11,245 bases of DNA from Nitrosopumilaceae archaeon (GTDB lineage: Archaea; Thermoproteota; Nitrososphaeria; Nitrososphaerales; Nitrosopumilaceae), in the NCBI GenBank assembly GCA_013867245.1, contig JACENB010000008.1:1-11245 (forward strand), read 5' to 3'. The position numbers and the translations under genes were made by a program. The notes beneath the pieces were generated by a model. That model saw only the letters and a list, made by a program, of their open reading frames with translations. It ran no database searches and was not told where the DNA came from. Below are positions 1 to 7,350 of this stretch, in pieces; positions within the stretch are counted from its first letter, which is position 1; each line of letters opens with the position of its first letter.

Positions 1-89
1 GAAAGAAAATCATAATCCTTGGAGAAATTACTGTAGTCTTATCTATAGCAATATTGTTCTTTGCAGCATTACTTGATGCCGGAGTATGA
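1..89 (+). CDS. 3' end of a gene for a protein with a C-terminal membrane helix (partial)
   Basis: An open frame enters from the left edge (first complete codon at 3) and ends at TGA 87-89. The 28 visible residues start with two lysines, continue as a strongly hydrophobic run (VVLSIAILFFAALL) and finish in DAGV. This looks like a terminal transmembrane helix with a positively charged residue on one side. The last 21 bases overlap the 3' end of the leftward rtcA gene. The family cannot be named from this tail. Chance openness over 89 bases is possible, but the charged-then-hydrophobic pattern followed by a stop is typical of a real membrane protein end. Confidence 0.5.
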   Translation, partial: KKIIILGEITVVLSIAILFFAALLDAGV

Positions 90-1091
90 TATTCCTTCAA
101 TAATTACTTCAAAACCATCAGATAATTTTCCAACACCATATTTACAACCTGATATTTTCGATGTTACAAACAAGTTAGTTTCTAAATGTTTTGTGATTTT
201 TTTTACCTGAAATGTTGTTTTACCTTTAGCCAAACTTGCTGGAACTACAATCATGTCCGCCAAATTCTCATCTACTGATAGATTTTCTAAAAATCTATCA
301 AGATCTATATCAAAACTTTGTATTTTTTTATCAAATAACGCGTCAATTCCTATTATTGAACTCTCATCAATACTGTAAAGTAGCAAAGACGCACCAGAGT
401 CTAATGCATCTTCTTCCTTGATCTCTACATCAACAACAAAATTTTCATTTTCTAGTTTTTCTTTAATTCTTTTTACTTGATTTTCAATTTTTTCATTTGA
501 TATTTTTGAAAATGTACATAAAATTTTTCCCTGATTTGTTTTTCTTTTTGTTAATGAAATGGGTTTAACTTCTGATGGATAAATTTCTAAACTGATTTCA
601 CCATTTCCTTTTGGATAATATCCTCTCTTTCTTAACTCAAATGAAAAATTAATTCCCATTCTCGAATATACTTCTCTCAAAACATGTTGTGTATAGAACA
701 TTGTTGGGCTCCACTGTACATCTGTACCGCCTTTGATAGTAAGTTCAAGCTTCTTTTGTGAGATTGCAACTATTGGAATTAAAACCTGTAAAATTAATGA
801 AATACTTCCTGCTGTTCCTACATCTTCAACTAATTTTGAATTTTGAATTTCCCCTGGAATAAATTTTAGTTCTGTAGAACCTATTTGATCACCAATAACT
901 TTAGAATCTGAAATTTTTTTGAGGATTTTGATAGCTGTGATATGTTGTGGTTTTAATCCAGGAACTTTTCTATTCTTTCTAATATTTTCAATATGAATTG
1001 GTTTTTTTGTAATACATGAAATAGTAATTGCAGAACGAATAATTTGTCCTCCTCCTTCACCATACGCTCCATTAATTTTTAAAAAATCCAT
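69..1091 (-). CDS. rtcA: RNA 3'-terminal phosphate cyclase
   Basis: Converts an RNA 3'-phosphate to a 2',3'-cyclic phosphate in an ATP-dependent reaction through a covalent enzyme-AMP intermediate. The 340-residue length is usual for the family. Near the N-terminus (residues 11-19) is the signature GEGGGQIIR, followed by the conserved KPIHIENIR and PGLKPQH stretches. The catalytic histidine that accepts AMP is probably His302 in KHLETNLFV, preceded by the typical DENLADMIVVPASLA segment at about 276-290. The start is ATG at 1089-1091. A possible AAGGAG lies 18 nt upstream, too far to be a normal ribosome site. The gene faces the NMN adenylyltransferase across 63 bases. No rtcB partner or archease gene is in view, so the physiological substrate is unknown. 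Family assignment is secure; the role in RNA repair or processing is inference. Confidence 0.95.
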   Translation of the reverse strand: MDFLKINGAYGEGGGQIIRSAITISCITKKPIHIENIRKNRKVPGLKPQHITAIKILKKISDSKVIGDQIGSTELKFIPGEIQNSKLVEDVGTAGSISLILQVLIPIVAISQKKLELTIKGGTDVQWSPTMFYTQHVLREVYSRMGINFSFELRKRGYYPKGNGEISLEIYPSEVKPISLTKRKTNQGKILCTFSKISNEKIENQVKRIKEKLENENFVVDVEIKEEDALDSGASLLLYSIDESSIIGIDALFDKKIQSFDIDLDRFLENLSVDENLADMIVVPASLAKGKTTFQVKKITKHLETNLFVTSKISGCKYGVGKLSDGFEVIIEGISYSGIK

Positions 1092-1122
1092 GATTTCTTC
1101 TTCTTTGGACTCCTTATGATAG

Positions 1123-1134
1123 TTTTTTAAAAAA
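1123..1134. promoter_or_regulatory. Palindromic A/T box, probable TATA element of divergent genes
   Basis: The run of six T then six A is a perfect palindrome in the 63-base spacer between rtcA and the NMN adenylyltransferase gene. Its centre is about 26 nt before the rightward ATG at 1155, the spacing expected if transcription starts at or next to that ATG (leaderless mRNA). It lies about 37 nt before the rtcA ATG, which would leave a leader of roughly ten bases. Use in both directions is inferred from the symmetry. Confidence 0.5.
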
Positions 1135-1154
1135 GAAATTTTCTATTATTTTGT

Positions 1155-1649
1155 ATGAATGGATTGCTAATAGGACGATTCCAACCTTTCCATTTAGGTC
1201 ATCTTGAAGCACTGAGATTTGCTTTATCAAAAGTTGATAATTTGTGGCTGGGTTTGGGCAGTTCTAACAAGCCTACCGAAAAGAACAATCCTTTTTCAGC
1301 TGAAGAGCGTAAAGAAATGATTCTATCTTCAATAGATGAATCTATGAAAGAAAAAATTACAATCTACTTTATTCCTGACTTGGATAATCATGTAAAATGG
1401 ATTGAAAAAATAGATACTATAGTTCCACAATTCGATATTATCTTTTCAAATGATGAACTGACAAATCATTTGTATTCAAAACGAGATGTACAAGTAATCC
1501 CAATCCCTTTTTTGAAAAGAAACGAATTATCCGGAACAAATGTTAGGGATTTGATTATTAGCGATCAGAAATGGGAACATCTTGTACCTTTAGGAACTAG
1601 AAATTTTTTAGAAAAATCAAATACAAAAGATCGACTGAAAATTCTTTAA
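1155..1649 (+). CDS. Nicotinamide-nucleotide adenylyltransferase (archaeal NadM type)
   Basis: Joins NMN and ATP to form NAD+ and pyrophosphate, the last step shared by NAD synthesis and salvage. The 164 residues match the compact archaeal NMNAT size. The nucleotidyltransferase motif appears as GRFQPFHLGH (residues 7-16), with His13 and His16 as the HxGH pair that binds ATP phosphates. The second signature is SGTNVR at 126-131, corresponding to the family's ISGTxxR. The conserved segment NPFSAEERKEMI lies between them. There is no Shine-Dalgarno sequence, and an A/T box about 26 nt upstream suggests a leaderless transcript. The aminotransferase gene follows 42 bases later with its own TATA-like box, so an operon is not required. 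A pantetheine-phosphate adenylyltransferase is less likely given the size and SGTNVR motif. Confidence 0.92.
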   Translation: MNGLLIGRFQPFHLGHLEALRFALSKVDNLWLGLGSSNKPTEKNNPFSAEERKEMILSSIDESMKEKITIYFIPDLDNHVKWIEKIDTIVPQFDIIFSNDELTNHLYSKRDVQVIPIPFLKRNELSGTNVRDLIISDQKWEHLVPLGTRNFLEKSNTKDRLKIL

Positions 1650-1650
1650 T

Positions 1651-1658
1651 TATAAATA
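1651..1658 (+). promoter_or_regulatory. TATA box (TATAAATA) of the aminotransferase gene
   Basis: A good archaeal TATA sequence lies just after the stop of the preceding gene. Counting about 26 bases gives a start site near 1680, so the mRNA would carry a leader of about ten bases containing the GGAG at 1681-1684. Confidence 0.5.
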
Positions 1659-1680
1659 AGCCTCATCAAAAACTCTCTCT

Positions 1681-1684
1681 GGAG
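1681..1684 (+). promoter_or_regulatory. Shine-Dalgarno GGAG deciding a TTG start
   Basis: GGAG ends 7 bases before TTG at 1692. This favours that TTG over the next in-frame ATG at 1707, which would remove the conserved start of the PGPT region. It is one of the few convincing ribosome sites in the window. Confidence 0.55.
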
Positions 1685-1691
1685 ATAATAT

Positions 1692-2837
1692 TTGGAATAT
1701 TTAGTAATGCTACCAGGACCAACAAATGTCCCTGAACGAGTTACTCGTGCTATGATTACCCCTTCAATTAATCACCGTAGTGATGATTTTGTAGAACTTT
1801 ATGAGGAATGTGTCAATAATACAAAGAAAATTTTTGAAACAGAAGGAGATGCAGTATGTTTATCTGCTTCTGGTACTGGAGCCACAGAATGCTCTGTTGT
1901 CAATTTAGTAAAAAAAGGTGACAAAGTAATCATTCCAGTAAATGGAGAATTTAGTGGTCGTCTAGCTCAACAAATTGAATGGGCAGGTGGAGAAGCAATT
2001 AGAGTTGAAACTGAACCAGGTGTTAATGCTACTTATGATCAAATCAAAGAAGCATTTGATAATAATAAAGATGTAAAGGCATTCTATTGTGTATGGAATG
2101 AGACTTCTACTGGAACCATGTTAAATTATCTTGATAAAATTAAGGATCTCACTTCTAGAAATGATTCCTACTATGTTTTAGATGGCGTTTCAATTGTTGG
2201 TGGTGAAGAACTTCACATGGACAAATGGGGAATTGATATTGCAATGACTGGTGCACAAAAAGCATTTGCATGTCCTCCAGGTATCTCACCAATCTGTATC
2301 AATCAAAGAACTAGAAAATACATGGAAGATAATCCTCCAAATACAATGTATTTCAATTTACCAAGATACTTCAAGTATTATGATGAAGCAAAACATACTC
2401 CATTTACTCCTGCATTACCAGTTCTTTATGCTTACAGAGAAGCAATGAGAATTATTTTAGAAGAGGGCATGGAGCAGAGAATCCATCGTCATAGAGTTTG
2501 TTCTGATGCCTTATACTCTGGATTGTCTGCAATTGGATTAACACCATTTGCTGATGAAAATTCTCGTTCAACAGTTGTAATTGCATTAAACTACTTAGAT
2601 GGATTAGAAGACAAAATTTTCCGCGATACACTTGCTAAGAAATTTAGAATTCTTGTTGCAGGTGGATTTGGAAATCTCAAAGGTAAAGTTTTCCGAGTTG
2701 GATGCATGGGTGAAGTAAATCAATATCATGTTATGAGAGCAATTTCTGGAATTGCTTCAACATTGGCAATGATGGGATATGATACAGATCCACAAGCAGG
2801 ACTCAAAGTCGCTGAAGAAAAACTAAAAGCTCTCTAA
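1692..2837 (+). CDS. Class V PLP aminotransferase, serine/alanine-glyoxylate type
   Basis: A fold-type I pyridoxal-phosphate enzyme of the serine-pyruvate / alanine-glyoxylate aminotransferase group, 381 residues, the family's normal length. It opens with the diagnostic LPGPTNVPERV and INHRSDDF segments. SASGTGATE at about 58-66 is the phosphate-binding loop. Asp164 in LDGVSI should pair with the PLP ring nitrogen, Lys190 in GAQKAF is the Schiff-base lysine, and Arg335 in FRVGCMG is the substrate carboxylate anchor. The start is TTG, supported by GGAG upstream. Likely work is amino-group transfer among serine, alanine, glycine and glyoxylate, but this family includes enzymes with other acceptors and sequence alone does not fix the substrate. 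Neighbouring genes give no pathway clue. Confidence 0.9.
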   Translation: MEYLVMLPGPTNVPERVTRAMITPSINHRSDDFVELYEECVNNTKKIFETEGDAVCLSASGTGATECSVVNLVKKGDKVIIPVNGEFSGRLAQQIEWAGGEAIRVETEPGVNATYDQIKEAFDNNKDVKAFYCVWNETSTGTMLNYLDKIKDLTSRNDSYYVLDGVSIVGGEELHMDKWGIDIAMTGAQKAFACPPGISPICINQRTRKYMEDNPPNTMYFNLPRYFKYYDEAKHTPFTPALPVLYAYREAMRIILEEGMEQRIHRHRVCSDALYSGLSAIGLTPFADENSRSTVVIALNYLDGLEDKIFRDTLAKKFRILVAGGFGNLKGKVFRVGCMGEVNQYHVMRAISGIASTLAMMGYDTDPQAGLKVAEEKLKAL

Positions 2838-2849
2838 AACCCTGTTAAC

Positions 2850-2858
2850 TTAATATAA
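2850..2858 (+). promoter_or_regulatory. TATA-like box of the FKBP gene
   Basis: TTAATATAA is centred about 26 bases before the TTG start at 2880. No Shine-Dalgarno sequence lies near that start. The spacing suggests a leaderless mRNA beginning at or beside the TTG. Confidence 0.45.
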
Positions 2859-2879
2859 GGAAATTCGAGACCGATCACA

Positions 2880-3626
2880 TTGACTTTCGATAAAGGTTCA
2901 CTAATCCTAGTTGATTATACAGCAAAGGTCAAAGATAGTGAAGAAGTATTTGACACAACTCTTGAAGAGGATGCAAAAAAATATTCTATTCATGAGCCAA
3001 ATGTCAAGTATCAACCAAAACTAGTTTCTATTGGTGAAGTTTCATATCCAGTTCTAAAAGGACTTGATGAGGCTCTTGCAAAAACAACTGCTGGTGACAA
3101 ACTTACAGTTGAAGTTACACCTGACAAAGGTTTTGGTGAAAGAGATTCTGGCAAAGTCAGAATGATCCCAATTAGAAAATTAGGTGAAGATGCAGAGAAA
3201 GTTTCTGTTGGTGATACAATTGAAGTTGATAACAAACGTGGAATAATTCGTTTTATTGGTTCAGGAAGGGTTCAGATTGATTACAATCACCGATATGCAG
3301 GAAAAACAATTCTTTTTGATGTAAACGTTCTCAAATCACTTGATTCTCCAAATGACAAAGTTGATGGAATTCTAAAAAATAGACTTCCTGTAGAGGATAC
3401 AAAAATTTCATTTGACTTGAAAGATAAAGAAGTAAGCATTACTGTTCCTGAAGAAATTCTTCGTGCAGATGGTTTACAAATCATGAAACACTTTATTCAA
3501 TTAGATATTTTCAAATTTGTTCCTACTTTAGAAAAAGTAAACTTTGTTGAAACTCATGTCAACAAACAAACTCAAGAAAAGAAACCTGAAACAAAAGAAA
3601 AAACGCCTGAACAAAAGGCCGCTTAA
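2880..3626 (+). CDS. FKBP-type peptidyl-prolyl cis-trans isomerase, long archaeal/SlyD-like form
   Basis: A cytoplasmic prolyl isomerase and chaperone (no signal peptide is visible). The FKBP core starts at GSLILVDYTAKV (6-17), with FDTT at 24-27 and VLKGLDEAL at 58-66. It is interrupted by a flap insert (roughly 87-138) and resumes at AGKTILFDVNVL (140-151). This split arrangement is that of SlyD and of long archaeal FKBPs. A C-terminal region of about 80 residues (160-228) follows, then a lysine/glutamate-rich tail ending at 248 that should be disordered. The TTG start leaves MTFDKGS before the core, as expected. The stop lies one base from the stop of the convergent egsA gene. Isomerase activity is inferred from the fold; clients are unknown. 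Confidence 0.92.
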   Translation: MTFDKGSLILVDYTAKVKDSEEVFDTTLEEDAKKYSIHEPNVKYQPKLVSIGEVSYPVLKGLDEALAKTTAGDKLTVEVTPDKGFGERDSGKVRMIPIRKLGEDAEKVSVGDTIEVDNKRGIIRFIGSGRVQIDYNHRYAGKTILFDVNVLKSLDSPNDKVDGILKNRLPVEDTKISFDLKDKEVSITVPEEILRADGLQIMKHFIQLDIFKFVPTLEKVNFVETHVNKQTQEKKPETKEKTPEQKAA

Positions 3627-3627
3627 A

Positions 3628-4692
3628 TTAAATCACTTTAGTACTCTTTGCAAGACTTTTTGCCTTTCTTTCTGTCATTTCTATCTCTTTTAGAATAGTA
3701 TATCTTTCGGGTCTCAAGTCTTGTGCAATCACTAAGGCATCAACAATTTGATCTTCAGTTAAACCAATTTGTTTTGCAGTAGTTGGTGCTCCGACATCTT
3801 TTAGAGTTTTAATAATTTTTTTCCAATCTTGTCCTTGAAGTTTTGCAATCATAATAGAACCTATTCCACATTTTTCTCCATGTAATCCCTTTCCAGGAGC
3901 AATTTTATCAAGGGCATGTGAAAAGAGATGTTCTGCACCAGAACATGGTCTACTACTTCCAGCAATACATGAAGCAACCCCTGCACTAATCAACGCTTCA
4001 ATAATCACTCTTGCATCTAATCCATTCTTTGCATATTTTCTTGAATTATCAAGCACCATCATAGCACTCATCAAAGCTAATTCTGCTGAGTAAGTTCCAT
4101 AATATTCTCCAGTTTTTTGATGACCTAATTGCCAATCCTTTACTGCAATAATATTTGCTATCAGGTCTCCACAACCACTAGCAAGTAATCTTGATGGTGC
4201 TTTTTTGATAATATCTATGTCTACAAAAACCCCCAATGGTGCAGATGCAACAATTGAATGTGGTTTGTCACTTTTTACTGAAACAAATGGACTCGATACT
4301 CCATCATGTGATGCAGCAGTTGGAACACTAACAAATGGAATGTCTAAATTAAAAGAAATTAATTTTGCAGTATCAACCGAACGTCCTCCTCCGATACCTG
4401 CAATCACATCACTATGATCTTTCTTTACTTCTTTTTGAATTCTATTTAGAGTGCCAATCTGATTATCCTTTGATGTATGCCATACAAACTTGATTCTTTT
4501 TGATTTCAATGATTTTTCTATTCTATTTTTAAGAACTTTTTTTACATGAATTCCTGAAATAAGCGAAATTTTTTTTGGTTTTGTTAAATTATGCAAAAAC
4601 TCTCCAAATTCATTTATGTTCTTCTCACCCACAACAATCTGTCTAGGTAATTCCATTGTATGTGATTTCATGCGATCTTGATTTTTTGTCAT
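3628..4692 (-). CDS. egsA: sn-Glycerol-1-phosphate dehydrogenase
   Basis: Reduces dihydroxyacetone phosphate to sn-glycerol-1-phosphate with NAD(P)H, setting the stereochemistry of archaeal membrane lipids. The 354 residues fit the iron-containing alcohol dehydrogenase / glycerol dehydrogenase fold. The nucleotide-binding loop is GIGGGRSVDTAK (99-110), followed by the G1PDH hallmark PTAASHDGVSSP (124-135). Probable metal ligands are Asp176 in SGCGDLIAN, His255 in GAEHLFSHA and His271 in GLHGEKCG. Conserved SSRPCSGAEH supports G1PDH over glycerol dehydrogenase. The ATG at 4692 is chosen; in-frame ATGs at codons 8 and 13 could also serve because the first dozen residues look unconserved. It diverges from psmB across 68 bases and ends one base from the FKBP stop. 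AraM-like bacterial homologues exist, but the context is archaeal. Confidence 0.95.
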   Translation of the reverse strand: MTKNQDRMKSHTMELPRQIVVGEKNINEFGEFLHNLTKPKKISLISGIHVKKVLKNRIEKSLKSKRIKFVWHTSKDNQIGTLNRIQKEVKKDHSDVIAGIGGGRSVDTAKLISFNLDIPFVSVPTAASHDGVSSPFVSVKSDKPHSIVASAPLGVFVDIDIIKKAPSRLLASGCGDLIANIIAVKDWQLGHQKTGEYYGTYSAELALMSAMMVLDNSRKYAKNGLDARVIIEALISAGVASCIAGSSRPCSGAEHLFSHALDKIAPGKGLHGEKCGIGSIMIAKLQGQDWKKIIKTLKDVGAPTTAKQIGLTEDQIVDALVIAQDLRPERYTILKEIEMTERKAKSLAKSTKVI

Positions 4693-4720
4693 TATTTATG
4701 ATTTCCAGAGATCAAAAAGT

Positions 4721-4729
4721 TATTTAAAA
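4721..4729. promoter_or_regulatory. A/T box between egsA and psmB, probable shared TATA element
   Basis: TATTTAAAA contains the palindrome TTTAAA and is the best TATA candidate in the 68-base divergent spacer. It lies about 34 nt from both the egsA ATG (4692) and the psmB GTG (4761), so start sites about 26 nt away would leave leaders of roughly eight bases each way. No clear Shine-Dalgarno sequence precedes either gene. Function in both directions is inferred. Confidence 0.4.
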
Positions 4730-4760
4730 GGGTGAAATGCCATTTACTTTATCTTAATAG

Positions 4761-5402
4761 GTGTATTTTTTGTCAAATAATGTCGAAGAAAAAATTCTGC
4801 ACGGGACGACCACTGTAGGTATCAAGGCAAAGGATGGTGTAGTTTTGTGTGCAGATATGAGAGCAAGTGCTGGATACTTTATCGCAAATAATAACACCAT
4901 GAAAATTCAAAAAATTGATCAACATGCGGGATTAACCCTCGCAGGTGGTGTTGCAGACGCACAAAACATTGTAGATATTTTACGTTATCATTCTAATCTT
5001 CATAGAGTTGAAAAACATGGACCAATCTCAATTCATTCTCTTGCAAGACTTTGCTCATTAATCTTCCATCAAAATAGAGGCTATCCATTTATGGCTGATA
5101 TCTTAGTTGGTGGTTATGATGCAGAAGGCCCTGCATTGTTTAACATTGACATGTTTGGTTCTGTTGAAAAGAAAGCATATGTGACAACTGGTAGTGGTTC
5201 ACCAGTAGCTTATGGTTTACTTGAAGAAGAATATAGAGAAGATCTTACAGTTGAAGAAGCAAAAAAAATTGCTTTAAGAGCTGTAAAAGCAGCAATAGTT
5301 AGAAACATTGGTACCGGCGATGGAATTAACATCGCAATTATGGATAAAGACGGATTCCGTCTTTTGACTGAAGAACAAAAGAAAGCAGTCATTGAACTTT
5401 AG
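4761..5402 (+). CDS. psmB: 20S proteasome beta subunit with altered active-site residues
   Basis: A beta-ring subunit of the archaeal 20S proteasome, which degrades unfolded proteins in the cytoplasm. It starts at GTG and has 213 residues. A 15-residue propeptide ends in HG, giving autocleavage before Thr16, the mature Thr1 nucleophile (TTTVGI). In mature numbering Asp17 and Lys33 are both present, and Ser130 in TGSGS matches the usual Ser129. However, the canonical RDxxSG segment reads RNIGTG, so the positions equivalent to Asp166 and Ser169 are Asn and Thr. Thr1 and Lys33 remain, so it could be processed and active, but it may be a slow or partner-dependent subunit. Many archaea encode two beta subunits, and a second gene elsewhere is expected. 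The 3' end overlaps aCPSF1 by 11 bases. Confidence 0.95.
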   Translation: MYFLSNNVEEKILHGTTTVGIKAKDGVVLCADMRASAGYFIANNNTMKIQKIDQHAGLTLAGGVADAQNIVDILRYHSNLHRVEKHGPISIHSLARLCSLIFHQNRGYPFMADILVGGYDAEGPALFNIDMFGSVEKKAYVTTGSGSPVAYGLLEEEYREDLTVEEAKKIALRAVKAAIVRNIGTGDGINIAIMDKDGFRLLTEEQKKAVIEL

Positions 5403-7350
5403 TGATTTAATGCAAAGAAAACAACAACAAAAAGAATTACCTCCTAGCAGCCAGAATATAATGGCCACCATACTGCAAAGTATTCCTAAAGAAGCAAATG
5501 TAACAAAAATTGAATATGAAGGACCGCGAATTGCACTTTACACAAATTCTCCTCGTTATCTTTTGGAAAATAACCAAACAATTTCAAATCTTGTAAGTGT
5601 CATCAAAAAGCGAATTGTTGTAAGAACTGATGAATCAATTAGAAAGCCTGAGGATGATGCTAGAAAAATTATTGCAAGTTTGGTTCCAGAAGATGCCAAA
5701 TTACAAAACACACTCTTTGATACTGCAACAGGTGAAGTCTCAATTGAAGCAAAACGACCTTGGTTGTTACAAAGAAATGCAAAAGAATTCAATCATGCAG
5801 AAGTAACTGAGCAAACAGGCTGGAAAATACGTGTAAGAAAGGCTACAACTGTTCCATCTCGAACCATTCAAACAATTAATGCAACTCTCAAACAAGCTTC
5901 TGCTGAAAGAAGCAAACAACTCAAACAAGTCGGAGATGAAATCTTTAGACCTCGACTAACTCAAAGAACTGAAGTTTCCCTTTATACTCTTGGAGGATTT
6001 GGACAAGTAGGACGTTCTTCATTATTATTATCTACACCTGAAAGTAAGGTTCTCATTGATTGTGGAATAAATCCTGGAGCACGTTCTCCAATGGATGCAT
6101 TTCCTAGACTAGACTCTTTGAATCTTACACTAGATGATCTTGATGCTATAGTAATTGGTCATGCACACCTGGATCATACTGGATTTCTACCTACTTTATG
6201 TAAATATGGATACAAAGGACCAATCTATTGTACAGAACCAACACTACCAATGATGAATCTGATTCAATTAGATGCAATCAAAGTTGCAGCAGCTCAGGGA
6301 AGAACTCCAATCTATTCTGAACGTGATGTAAAACAAATCATGAGACAAACAATTACTTTACCATATGGAACTGTAACTGATATTTCTCCTGACATTAAAC
6401 TAGTTCTTGCAAATGCAGGTCATATCCTTGGTTCTGCACTATGTCACTTTCATATTGGAAATGGTGATCACAACTTTGTTTATTCTGGTGATATTAAATT
6501 TGGAAAAAGTATTTTGTTTGAAGCTGCTAGTTGGAATTTCCCAAGAGTAGAGACATTACTTATAGAGAGTACCTATGGTCTTAAAGAAGACATTCAACCC
6601 AGTAGACAAGAAGTTGAATCTGCTTTCATTAATGCTGTAAACAACACTCTTGCAGACGGTGGTAAAGTTTTGATTCCTATTCCTGCAGTTGGTCGTGCAC
6701 AAGAAATCATGATGGTAATTGATCATTATATGAAATCTGGTGAAATGATAGAGGCTCCAGTATTTACTGAGGGAATGATTTCAGAGGCATCAGCAATTCA
6801 CGAGTCATATCCTGAATATCTTGCACGTGAATTAAAACAGAAAATTCTTGAAACTGATGATAATCCATTTGATTCTGAATATTTCACTAATATTGAGCAT
6901 GCAGATGCTAGAGAAGAACCTATGAGAGAAGATTCTCCTTGCATAATTTTAGCAACATCCGGTATGCTCGAAGGTGGACCTGTTTTAGAATACTTCAAAA
7001 ATATTGCACCGGATAAAAAGAGTAAAGTTCTCTTTGTGTCTTATCAAGTTAATGGAACTCTTGGAAGAAGGGTTCTTGATGGATCTAAACAAGCAACAAT
7101 GTTAGGAAAAGAGGGTAAAGTTGAAGTTGTAACAATCAACTGTGGAGTAGAGAAACTAGATGGATTTAGTGGACATAGTGATTACAACCAACTAATGTCC
7201 TTTGTACAAAGACTAAGACCAAAACTTCGAAGAGTACTAGTTAACCATGGTGAAAGAAAGAAATCAGAAAATCTTGCTATGAATATTAGAAGAATGCATA
7301 GAGTTCCTGCTCATTATCCACAAATTCAAGAAGCAATAAAATTATTTTAG
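5392..7350 (+). CDS. aCPSF1/FttA, beta-CASP ribonuclease and transcription termination factor
   Basis: Archaeal homologue of the cleavage factor CPSF73; in other archaea it cuts nascent RNA and ends transcription. Its 652 residues have the standard order: two KH-like domains (about 30-150), metallo-beta-lactamase core with HAHLDH at 257-262, His344 in NAGHILGSA and Asp367 in YSGD, a beta-CASP insert beginning after ESTYG (392-396), then His595 in SGHSD and His619 in NHGE. All metal ligands expected for activity are visible. The second KH domain lacks its GxxG loop: residues 127-130 read QRNA. The TTG start overlaps psmB by 11 bases; an in-frame ATG at 5410 would give a product six residues shorter with no overlap, and neither has an obvious ribosome site. 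The C-terminus (VPAHYPQIQEAIKLF) should hold the dimer contact. psmB-aCPSF1 adjacency is known from other archaea. Confidence 0.95.
   Translation: MNFSDLMQRKQQQKELPPSSQNIMATILQSIPKEANVTKIEYEGPRIALYTNSPRYLLENNQTISNLVSVIKKRIVVRTDESIRKPEDDARKIIASLVPEDAKLQNTLFDTATGEVSIEAKRPWLLQRNAKEFNHAEVTEQTGWKIRVRKATTVPSRTIQTINATLKQASAERSKQLKQVGDEIFRPRLTQRTEVSLYTLGGFGQVGRSSLLLSTPESKVLIDCGINPGARSPMDAFPRLDSLNLTLDDLDAIVIGHAHLDHTGFLPTLCKYGYKGPIYCTEPTLPMMNLIQLDAIKVAAAQGRTPIYSERDVKQIMRQTITLPYGTVTDISPDIKLVLANAGHILGSALCHFHIGNGDHNFVYSGDIKFGKSILFEAASWNFPRVETLLIESTYGLKEDIQPSRQEVESAFINAVNNTLADGGKVLIPIPAVGRAQEIMMVIDHYMKSGEMIEAPVFTEGMISEASAIHESYPEYLARELKQKILETDDNPFDSEYFTNIEHADAREEPMREDSPCIILATSGMLEGGPVLEYFKNIAPDKKSKVLFVSYQVNGTLGRRVLDGSKQATMLGKEGKVEVVTINCGVEKLDGFSGHSDYNQLMSFVQRLRPKLRRVLVNHGERKKSENLAMNIRRMHRVPAHYPQIQEAIKLF

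Noticed and set aside
1107..1115. AAGGAGTCC as a ribosome site for rtcA
   Set aside because: The AAGGAG ends 18 bases before the ATG, beyond working Shine-Dalgarno spacing, and no closer in-frame start exists upstream.
5274..5471. Leftward open frame across the psmB/aCPSF1 junction
   Set aside because: Both strands' real genes explain this stretch; the predicted peptide has no recognisable pattern and no start signal.
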